Position numbers and translations under genes: made by a program. This document shows positions 18,398 to 27,546 of a stretch of DNA of 64,000 nt, in pieces. Origin of the DNA: Romeriopsis navalis LEGE 11480. GTDB lineage: Bacteria; Cyanobacteriota; Cyanobacteriia; Leptolyngbyales; Leptolyngbyaceae. The notes below the pieces were generated by a model. It saw nothing but the letters and a program-made list of their open reading frames with translations, did no database searches and was not told where the DNA came from. The DNA lies in NCBI RefSeq assembly GCF_015207035.1, contig NZ_JADEXQ010000011.1, positions 1 to 64,000 of the forward strand, given 5' to 3'. Within the stretch, counting starts at the first letter, position 1; each line of letters opens with the position of its first letter.

Positions 18398-20020
18398 GTG
18401 TCTACACCCACTCCGCCCAAAAAGAAATCGATCGCCAACATCGCCGGCATTGTCGCGATCGCTACGTTAGTCAGTAAGGTTTTTGGCCTGGGGCGACAAG
18501 TCGTCCTTGCATCGGTGTTTGGGGTCGGCACTGCCTACGGCGCATTTCAATACGCCAGCATTATTCCCAGTTTTTTCCTCATTCTGCTCGGCGGTATTAA
18601 CGGCCCATTTCATAGTGCGATGGTGAGCGTTTTATCCAAACGCGATCGCAAAGATGCGGCGCCGATTATGGAATCTGTCTCGACGCTGATTGGATTAATT
18701 CTCTGTGTCGTGGCGATCGGCGTGTTCATTTTTGCCCCGCAACTGATTTCCGTGGTGGCCCCAGGCTTAGCGACCAAAGCTCCCGAAGTGCGGGAAATCG
18801 CAATTCAGCAACTGCGGATTATGTCACCAGTCGCCTGGTTTGCAGGGATGATTGGCATCGGCTTTGGCGCACTAAATGCGGCGGATTCCTATTGGCTACC
18901 GTCTGTTAGTCCGCTGCTCTCGAGTGTGACGATCGTCGGTTCCGTCGGTGCCTTGGCCCTGATGTATGGCAAAGACCTATTAAAACCCGAGTTCGCCACC
19001 CTCGGCGGCGTTGTCTTAGCAGGCGCCTTTCTCACTGGCACGATTTTGCAATGGATGGCGCAAATGATTGCCCAGCGGCAACAGGGCTTAGGGTCGCTCA
19101 AGTTTCGATTTGAGCCCAAGCAGGAAGCCATTCAAGATGTAATGAAGGTAATGGGCCCGGCGCTGTTTGCCTCAGGCATGTTGCAGATTAATGTCTATAC
19201 CGACATGTTTTTCACATCGTTTCTCCCGAAACCCGAGCAAGCAGTCTCCGCTCTGGATTACGCCAACCTCCTGGCCCAAACGCCCTTGGGCATTTTATCC
19301 AATATGATTTTGATTCCCTTCTTACCCGTCTTTTCCCGCCTGACGGACCCCGAGAATTGGGATGAACTCCGATCACGGGTGCGTCAAGGTGTGCTGATTA
19401 CCGCCGTCGCAATGCTACCTTTAGGGGCCGTAATGTTAGCCCTATCGCAACCGATCGTCCGCTTGGTATATGAACGTGGCGTATTCAACCCCGAAGCTTC
19501 AGCGCTGGTAGCATCCGTCCTTGCCGCTTATGCCTTTGGCATGTTTGTCTATCTCAGCCGCGATATTTTAGTCCGAGTATTTTATGCATTAGGCGATGGG
19601 AATACCCCATTTCGCATTAGCATTGTCAATATCTTTTTCAATGCGCTGTTTGACTATATTCTAGTTGAGCGATTTGGTGTTCCAGGAATTGTACTCGCCA
19701 CAGTTGGCGTAAATATTGTTTCAATGCTTGCCTTAGTCTATTTCTTAGATAAACGCCTGGATGGTGTCGGCTGGCAAGGTTGGTTTTTGCCGATCGTCGG
19801 CCTTGCCGGTGCGAGCTTTGCCGGTGGCTCAGTCAGTTGGTGGGTATCACAACAGATTGCCGCGCAACTCGCGGTCGAGAATTTCTTCAGCTTTGCCGTT
19901 CAACTGGCGATCGCGGGCAGTTCCGGCCTATTGGTCTTCTTAATCATCGCGATGCAGCTCCGAATTCCGGAAGTGAAGCTGTTTCTCGATCGGATTATTG
20001 GGCGATTTAAAAAGGCATAA
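18398..20020 (+). CDS. murJ: Probable lipid II flippase MurJ (MviN family)
   Basis: Membrane transporter of the MOP superfamily that flips the peptidoglycan precursor lipid II across the inner membrane. The 540-residue protein has about 14 hydrophobic helices. Family landmarks include SKVFGLGRQVVLASVFG near the N-terminus, GPFHSAMVSVLSK in the first loop region, and RLVYERGVFNPEAS with RVFYALGDGNTPFRIS in the second half. The start is a GTG at 18398, followed by a short basic segment before the first helix. It closes the MBOAT-cupin-murJ series. Confidence 0.93.
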   Translation: MSTPTPPKKKSIANIAGIVAIATLVSKVFGLGRQVVLASVFGVGTAYGAFQYASIIPSFFLILLGGINGPFHSAMVSVLSKRDRKDAAPIMESVSTLIGLILCVVAIGVFIFAPQLISVVAPGLATKAPEVREIAIQQLRIMSPVAWFAGMIGIGFGALNAADSYWLPSVSPLLSSVTIVGSVGALALMYGKDLLKPEFATLGGVVLAGAFLTGTILQWMAQMIAQRQQGLGSLKFRFEPKQEAIQDVMKVMGPALFASGMLQINVYTDMFFTSFLPKPEQAVSALDYANLLAQTPLGILSNMILIPFLPVFSRLTDPENWDELRSRVRQGVLITAVAMLPLGAVMLALSQPIVRLVYERGVFNPEASALVASVLAAYAFGMFVYLSRDILVRVFYALGDGNTPFRISIVNIFFNALFDYILVERFGVPGIVLATVGVNIVSMLALVYFLDKRLDGVGWQGWFLPIVGLAGASFAGGSVSWWVSQQIAAQLAVENFFSFAVQLAIAGSSGLLVFLIIAMQLRIPEVKLFLDRIIGRFKKA

Positions 20021-20053
20021 GCCCCAAGTCCAGACAAGTCATGCATGGCACAC

Positions 20054-20947
20054 TTACTCATTCGAGCGAATCACAAATTCTTGCCATTTCGCCGCTTGGG
20101 CTTTTTTCAGCATGTAGGCGGAGACGCCCAAAACAATACTAAATAGCCCCATAAAGATGCGGCTTTTGCTATCACTTGAGGCAATTTCCTGTTCCGTCCC
20201 CGGCAAGATCTTCAATCGATCGCCCAACGGATCAACAATCCGACCGCCGTCTGGGGTTGCTTCGATCGCCGCAATCATCACCACCGATTGACCGTCGGGG
20301 AAAAACTTACGGGTCAACTTCGCCGCAACACCTCGCTGGGAAGATTCGGCTGCCGCCGCTTTCAACTCCGGACTCAATGGATAGATTTCCTCAGCATATT
20401 CAATCGCAACTGGCTTCGAGAACCGGACATTCTCACCGGCATAACGCACTCGCGCACTCGCACGGCGATCTTCCTGCATCGGAATTTGGGAAAGATCAAA
20501 GGCAACCGGCAACCGGGTCGTCCCATCGGTGAAAAATACTTCCGATGCGGTCTGATCCCATTCCAGTAGCGTTTCACTGATTAACTCATCGCGCACACCC
20601 GACTCAGCTTTCAACCGAATCCGCCCGCGAAGCACCCGCTGATCCGGGGCATCCGGCATTGTCACTGGCGATGTTGCCTGTAAAAATCCCTGTAATTTCA
20701 CCGCATCCGTGCGCGTACCAGCGGCCTGTGATTGAGCATATTGCGCCGCGGCGGCGATCGACATCACCGGCAGATCTTCTGTGCCCCGTAGCCGATTAGC
20801 CGAACCCGTGATCGCCAAAATTGCTGTTCCAATACTGAAAAAGCTCGTCGCTACCGTACCCATAATCAATAACTGATAATGGTTGTAGTCCCGCCGACTG
20901 ACATTACGGGGACGTTCAATATTCCAAAAGTTATAACGCGCTTTCAT
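20054..20947 (-). CDS. Two-TM membrane protein, possibly GIDE-like
   Basis: A 297-residue protein I do not firmly recognise. One hydrophobic helix lies at about 27-48 and a second at about 263-281, with a beta-rich soluble domain of some 210 residues between them and a short C-terminal tail. This topology, and segments such as LQGFLQA and LLEWDQTA, resemble the GIDE domain family of cyanobacteria and of mitochondrial MULAN-type proteins, but no RING finger is present and the match is weak. It converges on murJ with a 33-base gap. A membrane scaffold or stress role would be a guess. Confidence 0.55.
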   Translation of the reverse strand: MKARYNFWNIERPRNVSRRDYNHYQLLIMGTVATSFFSIGTAILAITGSANRLRGTEDLPVMSIAAAAQYAQSQAAGTRTDAVKLQGFLQATSPVTMPDAPDQRVLRGRIRLKAESGVRDELISETLLEWDQTASEVFFTDGTTRLPVAFDLSQIPMQEDRRASARVRYAGENVRFSKPVAIEYAEEIYPLSPELKAAAAESSQRGVAAKLTRKFFPDGQSVVMIAAIEATPDGGRIVDPLGDRLKILPGTEQEIASSDSKSRIFMGLFSIVLGVSAYMLKKAQAAKWQEFVIRSNE

Positions 20948-21408
20948 GAGGTTCAGGTGACGGATGATACATCTATCTTACTCAAGCCACCACATCCAGG
21001 GCGTTAAATAAATTGAATTAAGGAACTCATCACCACATCTCGGGCCGTATCGCTCACTATGATTGCGTCTGCATCTTACCCGTTACATCAACGCGAAAGA
21101 CACCAATTGCCCCCATTGTTCCAATGCCAAATCTTGATTTTGCCGTCTTCACTAGCTTTAAGCTTCCCTTGAAGAGACAACTGTAGCCCCGGCCGACAGT
21201 CCAACACCTCAGTTGCCTACCCGCCAATTCCGCAGCCTCATTCAAAACCCGGATCAGCCTCAATCGGATTCAGCAACAGGACGGCAATCATCAATCGTCG
21301 CAGTCGGCATAGCATCTTGCCGTCCGATCAACCAGTCGATGAGTTAATCAACCGTCAACAGCAGCATTTGCGGGTAATTGACAAACAGAAGACATCAATC
21401 ACCAAATC
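20948..21408. other. Spacer upstream of the two-TM gene
   Basis: A 461-base spacer between two minus-strand genes. No gene, RNA, clear terminator or repeat was seen. Confidence 0.5.
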
Positions 21409-22359
21409 TTATCGGGCCGAGAGCTTGTAGCGTGATCGCTTCATTGTGTACATAGCCTCATCGGCTTTGGCAAACGCATCCGCCAGCGTAAATTGGCGAT
21501 CACGCACCGCGACCCCAATCGAGGTTCCCACACCGGCCGCAATTAAGCCACGCATCAGGCGCCGCTTCAACACATCCGCCGCCAACTCATCACATTCAAC
21601 GCCCAGCACCGCAAACTCATCACCGCCAATGCGAGCAGCCACATCCGATTCGCGCAGAACGTTTTGAATCGTATGCCCCGCTAATTGAATCAAGGCATCG
21701 CCTTGCTGATGACCTTGTTCATCATTCACTTGCTTTAGACCGTCGAGATCCAAAATCAACACACAGGCCGAATGCCCATAGCGCCGACAGCGAATTTCCT
21801 CCGCACTGACGAGTTTTTCCCAGCCTCGCCGGTTATACAGGCCCGTCAAAGGATCAATCAACGCTTCTGACTCCGCTCGCTCCTTATGGCGATCGGCTTC
21901 AGCTAGACGTAATTCTAAATGCAACACACTCGACAATAGCTGAGCGCAGAGTTCCACCATCGGCAATTCGGCATGCAACGTATGCTGGTGCGATTCTGGA
22001 TGCACAGCGCACAACGTGCCAAACAAAGACCCATCGGGACAAGTCAACGGCGCACCAATATAAGCGGAAATTTGCAGCGTCTGATTAATCGGGGCCGACG
22101 TATAAGCTTCAACGTCATCCGAACAAGGGGCAATCCGCGGTCCCTGACCTTGAACCATTTGGGAACATAAGGAATCGGCCCATCGCAACACCGCACTTTT
22201 TTGCACACCATAGCCATTATCTTTGGCCTGCAGGACGATCCAGTCATCGCCCTCGGTGCGCGTCACCATCCATAGGTCAAAGCCTAAACGCTGATGTAAA
22301 AATTCTAAAGTTGCTTGGGCCGCACTCTCAAAATCAGAAAAGGGCTGAAGATCAAGCAT
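21409..22359 (-). CDS. GAF-GGDEF diguanylate cyclase
   Basis: Makes the second messenger cyclic di-GMP from two GTP. The 316-residue protein has an N-terminal GAF-like sensor (about 1-150) with LQISAYIGAPL and GTLCAVH, a short coiled linker, and a GGDEF domain (about 165-316) that begins DPLTGLYNRRGW. The active site GGDEF is intact at 245-249. The allosteric I-site RESD (236-239) stands five residues before it, so product inhibition is expected. The GAF shows no phytochrome-type cysteine that I can place with confidence. The ATG at 22359 is preferred; the longer frame adds 55 residues of unrelated sequence. Confidence 0.92.
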   Translation of the reverse strand: MLDLQPFSDFESAAQATLEFLHQRLGFDLWMVTRTEGDDWIVLQAKDNGYGVQKSAVLRWADSLCSQMVQGQGPRIAPCSDDVEAYTSAPINQTLQISAYIGAPLTCPDGSLFGTLCAVHPESHQHTLHAELPMVELCAQLLSSVLHLELRLAEADRHKERAESEALIDPLTGLYNRRGWEKLVSAEEIRCRRYGHSACVLILDLDGLKQVNDEQGHQQGDALIQLAGHTIQNVLRESDVAARIGGDEFAVLGVECDELAADVLKRRLMRGLIAAGVGTSIGVAVRDRQFTLADAFAKADEAMYTMKRSRYKLSAR

Positions 22360-22591
22360 AGTAGTGATGATATGTAGGTAGAGCAGACAGGTGAAACACC
22401 AACTTGTTATAGTTTGCCCATATTCATCAGATATGGTGCCCAAAATCATCAAATTGGTCAATAATACGATGCTAGTGGTGCGATTTGGGAAAACTACGTA
22501 CGCGAAACCAATGGCAAAATCCAATCATATTGATTGATTCGCCGAGAAACTCATGGGAAAGTGGAAAAACAGTAAAATCCTGGGTTGAATT

Positions 22592-23737
22592 ATGCGCGGG
22601 TCAAAGTATTGGCAAAAGCTGTGGTTATGGTTGACGATCGCCATGATCACAGCAGGTATCGTCAGCAGCAGTCTTCAACCCAGCAACGCGGCATCCAAGC
22701 AGCCGAATCAAATCGAAATTGTCGCCGAACTGCCCAAAGGATCGGAAGTGGGCAATATTGCCATCACCCGTGATGGTCGGATTTTCTGTAGTATTCATCG
22801 TTTTTTTGGCAGTGCTAGCCGGGCGATCGAGGTTTTACCAGGTAATCGCACTCGCCTTTATCCCAATCGTGACTGGGGCAAAGCCCCAACCGCAGCAGGG
22901 GAAGACTGGGCCGGGTTAAATAACACCTTGGGCATTCAAGCCGATGGCAATGGTATTTTGTGGTTTTTAGATAACCCCGATCGCAATTTCCCCACGGGTC
23001 GCTTAATTGGTTGGGATACTCAACGTGAAACATTACACCGCGTCATTTACCTACCACCGCCTTTGATCACGGAAAATGCTTTTCTCAATGATTTGGCGAT
23101 CGACGCGAAACACAACGCCATCTATATTGCCGATACTGCCGGCGGTCAAGATGCCGCGCTAATTGTCGTGGATTTAGCGACCGGATTATCGCGGCGAGTC
23201 TTACAGAGAGACCAAAGCGTGATACCAGAAGATATTGATATGGTGATCGATGGCCGAAACATCAAACTCGGCCCAGACCCGGCTCGGGTTGGGGTCAATC
23301 CGATTACGATCGATCCAAGTTATGAGTGGGTTTACTACGGCCCGATGAGCGGTAGCTCACTCTATCGCATTCGCACAAAAGATTTACGCAACACATCCAT
23401 CATGAATGACAATCTAGCCAAGCGCGTTGAGCGTTATGGTGATCGACCCATTAGCGATGGTATAACCATTGACGGTGATGGCAACGTTTACATTACGGAT
23501 ATTACTCACAACGCGATCGGGGTCACGGACAAAACGGGGAAATATCGCATTTTATATCAGAACGACAAACTCCTGTCTTGGCCAGATGGATTTGCGGTTG
23601 GCCCCGATGGCTACATCTACGCCGCCGTCAACCAATTGCACAAAGCACCACCGCTCAATGATGGCAAAGATGATTCTACTGCCCCGTATCACGTGATTCG
23701 CTTTCCGGCAGTGGCTCCCAGCACCATTGGCCGGTAG
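22592..23737 (+). CDS. Exported yellow/major royal jelly-like beta-propeller protein
   Basis: A 381-residue secreted protein with a Sec signal peptide (about 1-33, ending SNAAS) and a six-bladed propeller-like body. Segments such as LNDLAIDAKHNAIYIADT, PEDIDMVIDG and SDGITIDGDGNVYITDI match bacterial members of the major royal jelly/yellow family, a relative of SMP-30 lactonases. The family's bacterial function is mostly unknown; ligand binding or lactone hydrolysis are possible. It faces the transketolase-like gene in a convergent arrangement. Confidence 0.85.
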   Translation: MRGSKYWQKLWLWLTIAMITAGIVSSSLQPSNAASKQPNQIEIVAELPKGSEVGNIAITRDGRIFCSIHRFFGSASRAIEVLPGNRTRLYPNRDWGKAPTAAGEDWAGLNNTLGIQADGNGILWFLDNPDRNFPTGRLIGWDTQRETLHRVIYLPPPLITENAFLNDLAIDAKHNAIYIADTAGGQDAALIVVDLATGLSRRVLQRDQSVIPEDIDMVIDGRNIKLGPDPARVGVNPITIDPSYEWVYYGPMSGSSLYRIRTKDLRNTSIMNDNLAKRVERYGDRPISDGITIDGDGNVYITDITHNAIGVTDKTGKYRILYQNDKLLSWPDGFAVGPDGYIYAAVNQLHKAPPLNDGKDDSTAPYHVIRFPAVAPSTIGR

Positions 23738-23768
23738 GTCTCCAGAATCTGGACATAACAGCATCAAC

Positions 23769-23798
23769 GGTGACACCACTTAAGGTGACACCGCTTAA
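23769..23798. repeat. Two-copy 15-bp tandem repeat
   Basis: The unit ggtgacaccRcttaa occurs twice in a row (23769-23783 and 23784-23798) with one base different. It lies in the convergent spacer after the propeller gene and has no assigned role. Confidence 0.7.
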
Positions 23799-23926
23799 TA
23801 AGTTGATCATCGGTGCAAGACAATCACATGGGCAAAACTCGTCCCGCGGTGACAAAAGCTCCGGGTTCCGCTTGCCGTCGCTTAATCCCCCAATCCATCT
23901 ACGTCAGCGGAAAGAGACAGCATGAC

Positions 23927-23957
23927 AAAAAGGCAGCTTGCCCAAAGACAAGCTGCC
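23927..23957 (-). terminator. Rho-independent terminator of the transketolase-like gene
   Basis: On the minus strand a 9-bp perfect stem (23957-23949 with 23940-23932) with an eight-base loop ends in five T residues. It lies about 50 bases after the gene's stop codon. Confidence 0.88.
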
Positions 23958-24004
23958 TCAACAGCTAACACACAACACAACTGTTCAAAATTGCCGGGAA
24001 ACGT

Positions 24005-25915
24005 CTATCCCTTCAATTCCTTCACTTTCTTCATGATGCTAGCGGGGTCCAGACCTTGGTGCGGGAACTGCTCCCACAGACCACCACCACCTTCTTCATG
24101 GGTCGCTAAGGAAGCAAACTTCGGCGCCAAACCGCGCTCCAAAAGCCAAGTCCCCATGCGACTACCTAAACCAGTCCGGCGGTTGAAGTCCTCAACCACA
24201 ACCACCATTGGCGTCGAACCAATCTTTTTCAGGGTGTCTTCATCGACCACGTTCAAGGTGCCTTTGTTGATCAAGCCAACATCGATGCCTTCCGCGCGCA
24301 ACCGATCGACCGCATCCAATGCCCGATAAAGTGCGGCACCAAAGGCCACAACGTAACCCGCGCTACCTTCACGCACCACGTCATCCTTACCGGCGGTGAA
24401 TGTGTAGCCATCACCAAACATTTCCTTACCATCGGCATCCAAGATCATCGGCACCTTGGAACGAGTGGAGAAGATAAACCGCAAGCCAGGATCGTGGAAT
24501 ACCGATTTAACACAAGCCCGCATTTGATTGGCATCGGCAGGGAAGTAGATATTCGTCGGATAGCCATCATCCAGACCATTGTCCGCGAACATGTTGTTCA
24601 TACCGAAGTGGCAGGTGTTATCCGCCATATCGTCAATCCCCGCATGGGAGAAGTGGCACAGCAAGTTGGAATAGTTCAACCGAGCCATGGTGATCTCGGA
24701 AATACACATTTCCAAGAAGGCACTAAAGGTGGCAAATACGCCTTGCTTACCTTTCTCCATGCCGAAACCAGCGGCCGCCGACAAGTTACCGCGCTCTTGG
24801 ATACCACCGCTGATGAACACTTCGGGGTGGGCATTACGGATTTGCGCTAAACCACAGGAACCTTCGAGGTCACTGTCCACGACCAAAACATTATTTTTAC
24901 GATCGGCTTCACTCATCGAACCCAATACTTCCACCATCGCTTCGCCAAAGACGTTGCGGTTGGAACCCATCTTATCCGAGGAACCGAGATACTCGTAGTC
25001 GTTGCTGGGCTTCGGAATATTCTTCAGAATATCCGATGCAGCCTGATGGCCCTTGGCTTCGAGGTAGGTAATCGCCGCTGGCACGGAAATCACGTCATGA
25101 CCGTGATTGGAACCTTCTAAGCCCTCAATTCCCGGACACATGGGGCGCTTGGCAATAATCGCGATCGGCCCTGGTGTATTGATCGACTCACAAATGCAAG
25201 CGTAGAGAGCGTCGATATCTTCACCGTCACACTCCAAGACCTTGAGACCGTGGCCTTCAAGGGTCTGCTTGACGCTGTAACCACCGAGGTACTTGGACGG
25301 ATTACCGGCGATCGTCACATCATTATCGTCGATGATCAGCTTTACATTAATGTGCTGCGCCACGGCTAAACGGGCGGCTTCTGCGTCGTTACCTTCCTGC
25401 TGGGAACCATCAGAACCGAGACAGAAAACTGTCTTGCCAGGGTTCGCCATCGCCACGCCGTTGACGTAGGGCCACATATGGCCGAGACGACCAGAGCTGA
25501 ACTTCACACCCGGAGTCAAACCGAGTTCGGGGTGCCCCGGCAGCTTGGAGCCTGCCGCACGGTAGTTCATCAGGTGCTCAGCGGGCATGTGGCCGTCAAG
25601 GACGGACATGAGATACTGCGTCCCCACCCGGTGACCCGCTTCATCAAAGAAAGTCGGGACAAAGTTATCCGGATGACTCTTGAACAGTGCATCAAGGATC
25701 ATTACTTCCGGCACGGTATCGAAGGGACCACCAGTATGGCCACCCACGCCGCGCGCCGCACCCGTTGCGGTAAAGAAGACTAAAGCATCACGGGAGAGCT
25801 GAATATTCGCTTTCAGCGCCGCCCGTTGCTCATCCGTTAGCTTCGGGACCGATGGGTCAAGGGAAACCTTTTTGTAAGCACTCAGATCAATCGGGAAAGC
25901 AGTTGCAGCACTCAT
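24005..25915 (-). CDS. Divergent transketolase-like thiamine diphosphate enzyme
   Basis: A 636-residue protein with the three-domain plan of transketolases. The N-terminal domain has the ThDP/magnesium motif LGSDGSQQEGN with a later DDNDVT. The Pyr domain carries the conserved glutamate in IQERGNLSAAAGFG, and the C-terminal domain ends normally. It departs from housekeeping transketolase at substrate positions: the usual SGHPG block reads VGGHTGGPFDT, and the DGPTHQP block reads DDMADNTCHFGMNN. It is therefore unlikely to be the Calvin-cycle TktA; a different ketol donor or acceptor is probable. It is a single gene with its own terminator. Confidence 0.8.
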   Translation of the reverse strand: MSAATAFPIDLSAYKKVSLDPSVPKLTDEQRAALKANIQLSRDALVFFTATGAARGVGGHTGGPFDTVPEVMILDALFKSHPDNFVPTFFDEAGHRVGTQYLMSVLDGHMPAEHLMNYRAAGSKLPGHPELGLTPGVKFSSGRLGHMWPYVNGVAMANPGKTVFCLGSDGSQQEGNDAEAARLAVAQHINVKLIIDDNDVTIAGNPSKYLGGYSVKQTLEGHGLKVLECDGEDIDALYACICESINTPGPIAIIAKRPMCPGIEGLEGSNHGHDVISVPAAITYLEAKGHQAASDILKNIPKPSNDYEYLGSSDKMGSNRNVFGEAMVEVLGSMSEADRKNNVLVVDSDLEGSCGLAQIRNAHPEVFISGGIQERGNLSAAAGFGMEKGKQGVFATFSAFLEMCISEITMARLNYSNLLCHFSHAGIDDMADNTCHFGMNNMFADNGLDDGYPTNIYFPADANQMRACVKSVFHDPGLRFIFSTRSKVPMILDADGKEMFGDGYTFTAGKDDVVREGSAGYVVAFGAALYRALDAVDRLRAEGIDVGLINKGTLNVVDEDTLKKIGSTPMVVVVEDFNRRTGLGSRMGTWLLERGLAPKFASLATHEEGGGGLWEQFPHQGLDPASIMKKVKELKG

Positions 25916-26113
25916 ACGCAGTTCCTAAAACTAAGTCACGTCTATTGCCCACAGTACAGTTTTGTTGGTACCGAATGAACCTTAATCTTTAAAATTTCCT
26001 GAGTAACATCACACGGCTGTAACAGATCGACCAACCCAAAGCATTACAGCACAAGGCTTATACAATATTATCGGCGACATCCGTTGAATTCATGACTGAA
26101 CCGGTTGGCCTGT

Positions 26114-26809
26114 ATGTTGGAATACATGATCATCGAGACCCTCACCCCACAACAGCAGGCCCAGGCCAGGATTTATCAACAAAAGTGGCAGATGATGGCC
26201 TACGAGACCACCTCTATTACGGCCACGACCGCACAGCAAACCCTGATCGACTTGGCCCAAATCCTCAAAATTCCCACGCCCCAGCAGACTTGTGTGCTGG
26301 ATAGTCCATTTGCACTATTTCGCCAAACACCGGCAGATTTAGCCCAGCACCAACAAATCATGACCGCGATCGGTAGCTTAGTCGATCGACTCTCCAGCCA
26401 AGTCAAACGGCAGATGGCCGTCGGGCCTTGGGTACAGCTCTGGCAAAGTTTAGCAATTCAAACCCTTGATCCGATCGAGGACGCTCTGTGGCTTCAGATT
26501 CAAGATGATGCCGAAAAACAAGAACAACTAATTGCCAGTGTCAAGCTAGAGGGCAAACGGCATTTCATCGCGCGACTCGACTTCTGCATTAACGAATTAG
26601 GCTGTGCATGCGATCGGGCAACTTGGTCAGCAGTGGAATGCTGGGCCAAGGACTGTGGATTTTTGCGCTGGGTGGGCGATCGATATGAAGTGAGTGATCG
26701 GCCCCAAATTCTCGTATTTGGCGATCATGGCCAATTGCATGGGATCGAGGAACCAGCGATCGTTTACCGGGATGGGTCAAAGGTATATAGCAACGGCCAA
26801 TGGAGTTAG
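26114..26809 (+). CDS. DUF6745-like protein, probably truncated by an IS end
   Basis: Product of about 232 residues resembling the DUF6745 group that is common in cyanobacteria and some other bacteria, of unknown function. It starts with an LTPQQQAQARIYQQKW helix, followed by VLDSPFALFR, a Trp-rich middle, a KDCGFLRW segment and the LHGIEEPAIVYRDGSKVYSNG end motif. In relatives I recall, the chain continues beyond this motif. Here the last codons and the TAG stop (26807-26809) fall inside the IS630 terminal repeat at 26803-26814, so the natural C-terminus was probably lost. Start choice is uncertain: TTG 26105, ATG 26114 or ATG 26126. Confidence 0.65.
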   Translation: MLEYMIIETLTPQQQAQARIYQQKWQMMAYETTSITATTAQQTLIDLAQILKIPTPQQTCVLDSPFALFRQTPADLAQHQQIMTAIGSLVDRLSSQVKRQMAVGPWVQLWQSLAIQTLDPIEDALWLQIQDDAEKQEQLIASVKLEGKRHFIARLDFCINELGCACDRATWSAVECWAKDCGFLRWVGDRYEVSDRPQILVFGDHGQLHGIEEPAIVYRDGSKVYSNGQWS

Positions 26810-26814
26810 GACGC
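26803..26814 (+). repeat. Left terminal repeat of the IS630-family remnant
   Basis: GAGTTAGGACGC lies 37 bases before the transposase ATG. The same 12 bases occur at 29437-29448 next to the C-terminal half of the transposase. In an intact element the two ends would face each other as inverted repeats; here both read the same way on the plus strand. Confidence 0.75.
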
Positions 26815-26851
26815 AGAATGAGAGATATCGTTATAAGTCTCTAACTTCGAG

Positions 26852-27397
26852 ATGGCCAAAGCCTACAGTTACGATTTTCGCTGCAACGTGGTGGAGGCGC
26901 TCGAACTCGACGGTCGAAAGAAATCCGAAGTGGCTGAGTTGTGCAATATGAGCCGCAGTACCATCAACCTCTGGCTCAAGCTCAAAACTGAGATGGGAGA
27001 CTTGCATGAGCGGCCCCAGAATCCATCGAATCCGAGTCGAAAGTTAACGGATTTGGATAAGTTGCGTGAGTTTGTGCGAGCCAATGGAGACAAGACGCAG
27101 CCGCAGATGGCAGAGCTTTGGAAAGAGGATCTCAGCGCTCGTACAATTTCACAAGGGCTGAGGAAAATTGGCTTTACGCGAAAAAAGACCTACGGCTACC
27201 AAGAACGCGACGAGGAAAAGCGACGGGCCTTCCTGATGCGTTTGGCAACCCTCAATCCAGAGCTGATTGTCTACATGGATGAGTCTGGAATGGACCATCG
27301 AGACAATTATGGATATGGCTACTGCGAAGAAGGGGAGCGTGTTGGACAACAAGATAGAAGTAATAGTGGGTCCGTTCAACATAGCAACGGCCTCTAG
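26852..27397 (+). pseudogene. IS630-family transposase, N-terminal part only
   Basis: The first about 165 residues match IS630-type transposases: a helix-turn-helix (MSRSTINLWLKL, about 31-42), a second winged-helix region with the LREFVRANGDKTQPQMAELW block, RKIGFTRKKTYGYQERDE, and the first catalytic aspartate in VYMDESGMDHR. Similarity stops near 27345; the last residues up to the TAG are unrelated, and the part with the second aspartate and glutamate is missing. The frame has no stop before the break, so truncation was by rearrangement and not by point mutation. Confidence 0.85.
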
Positions 27398-27546
27398 ACG
27401 GTGAGGGAAGGGTTCTAGCCTCGGCTTGCCTAGACGGTATTGCCCCTTAGGGGCGGATATCTGATGTTAGGGCGTGGATTTAGGGGATGTGGTAGAGGAT
27501 GTGGATGTCGAGGATTGGGGTAGAGAAATGTGTTGAGGGAATGTGC

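Noticed and set aside
22360-22524. N-terminal extension of the diguanylate cyclase as a membrane anchor
   Set aside because: The extra 55 residues are partly hydrophobic, but the GAF domain begins directly at the ATG at 22359.
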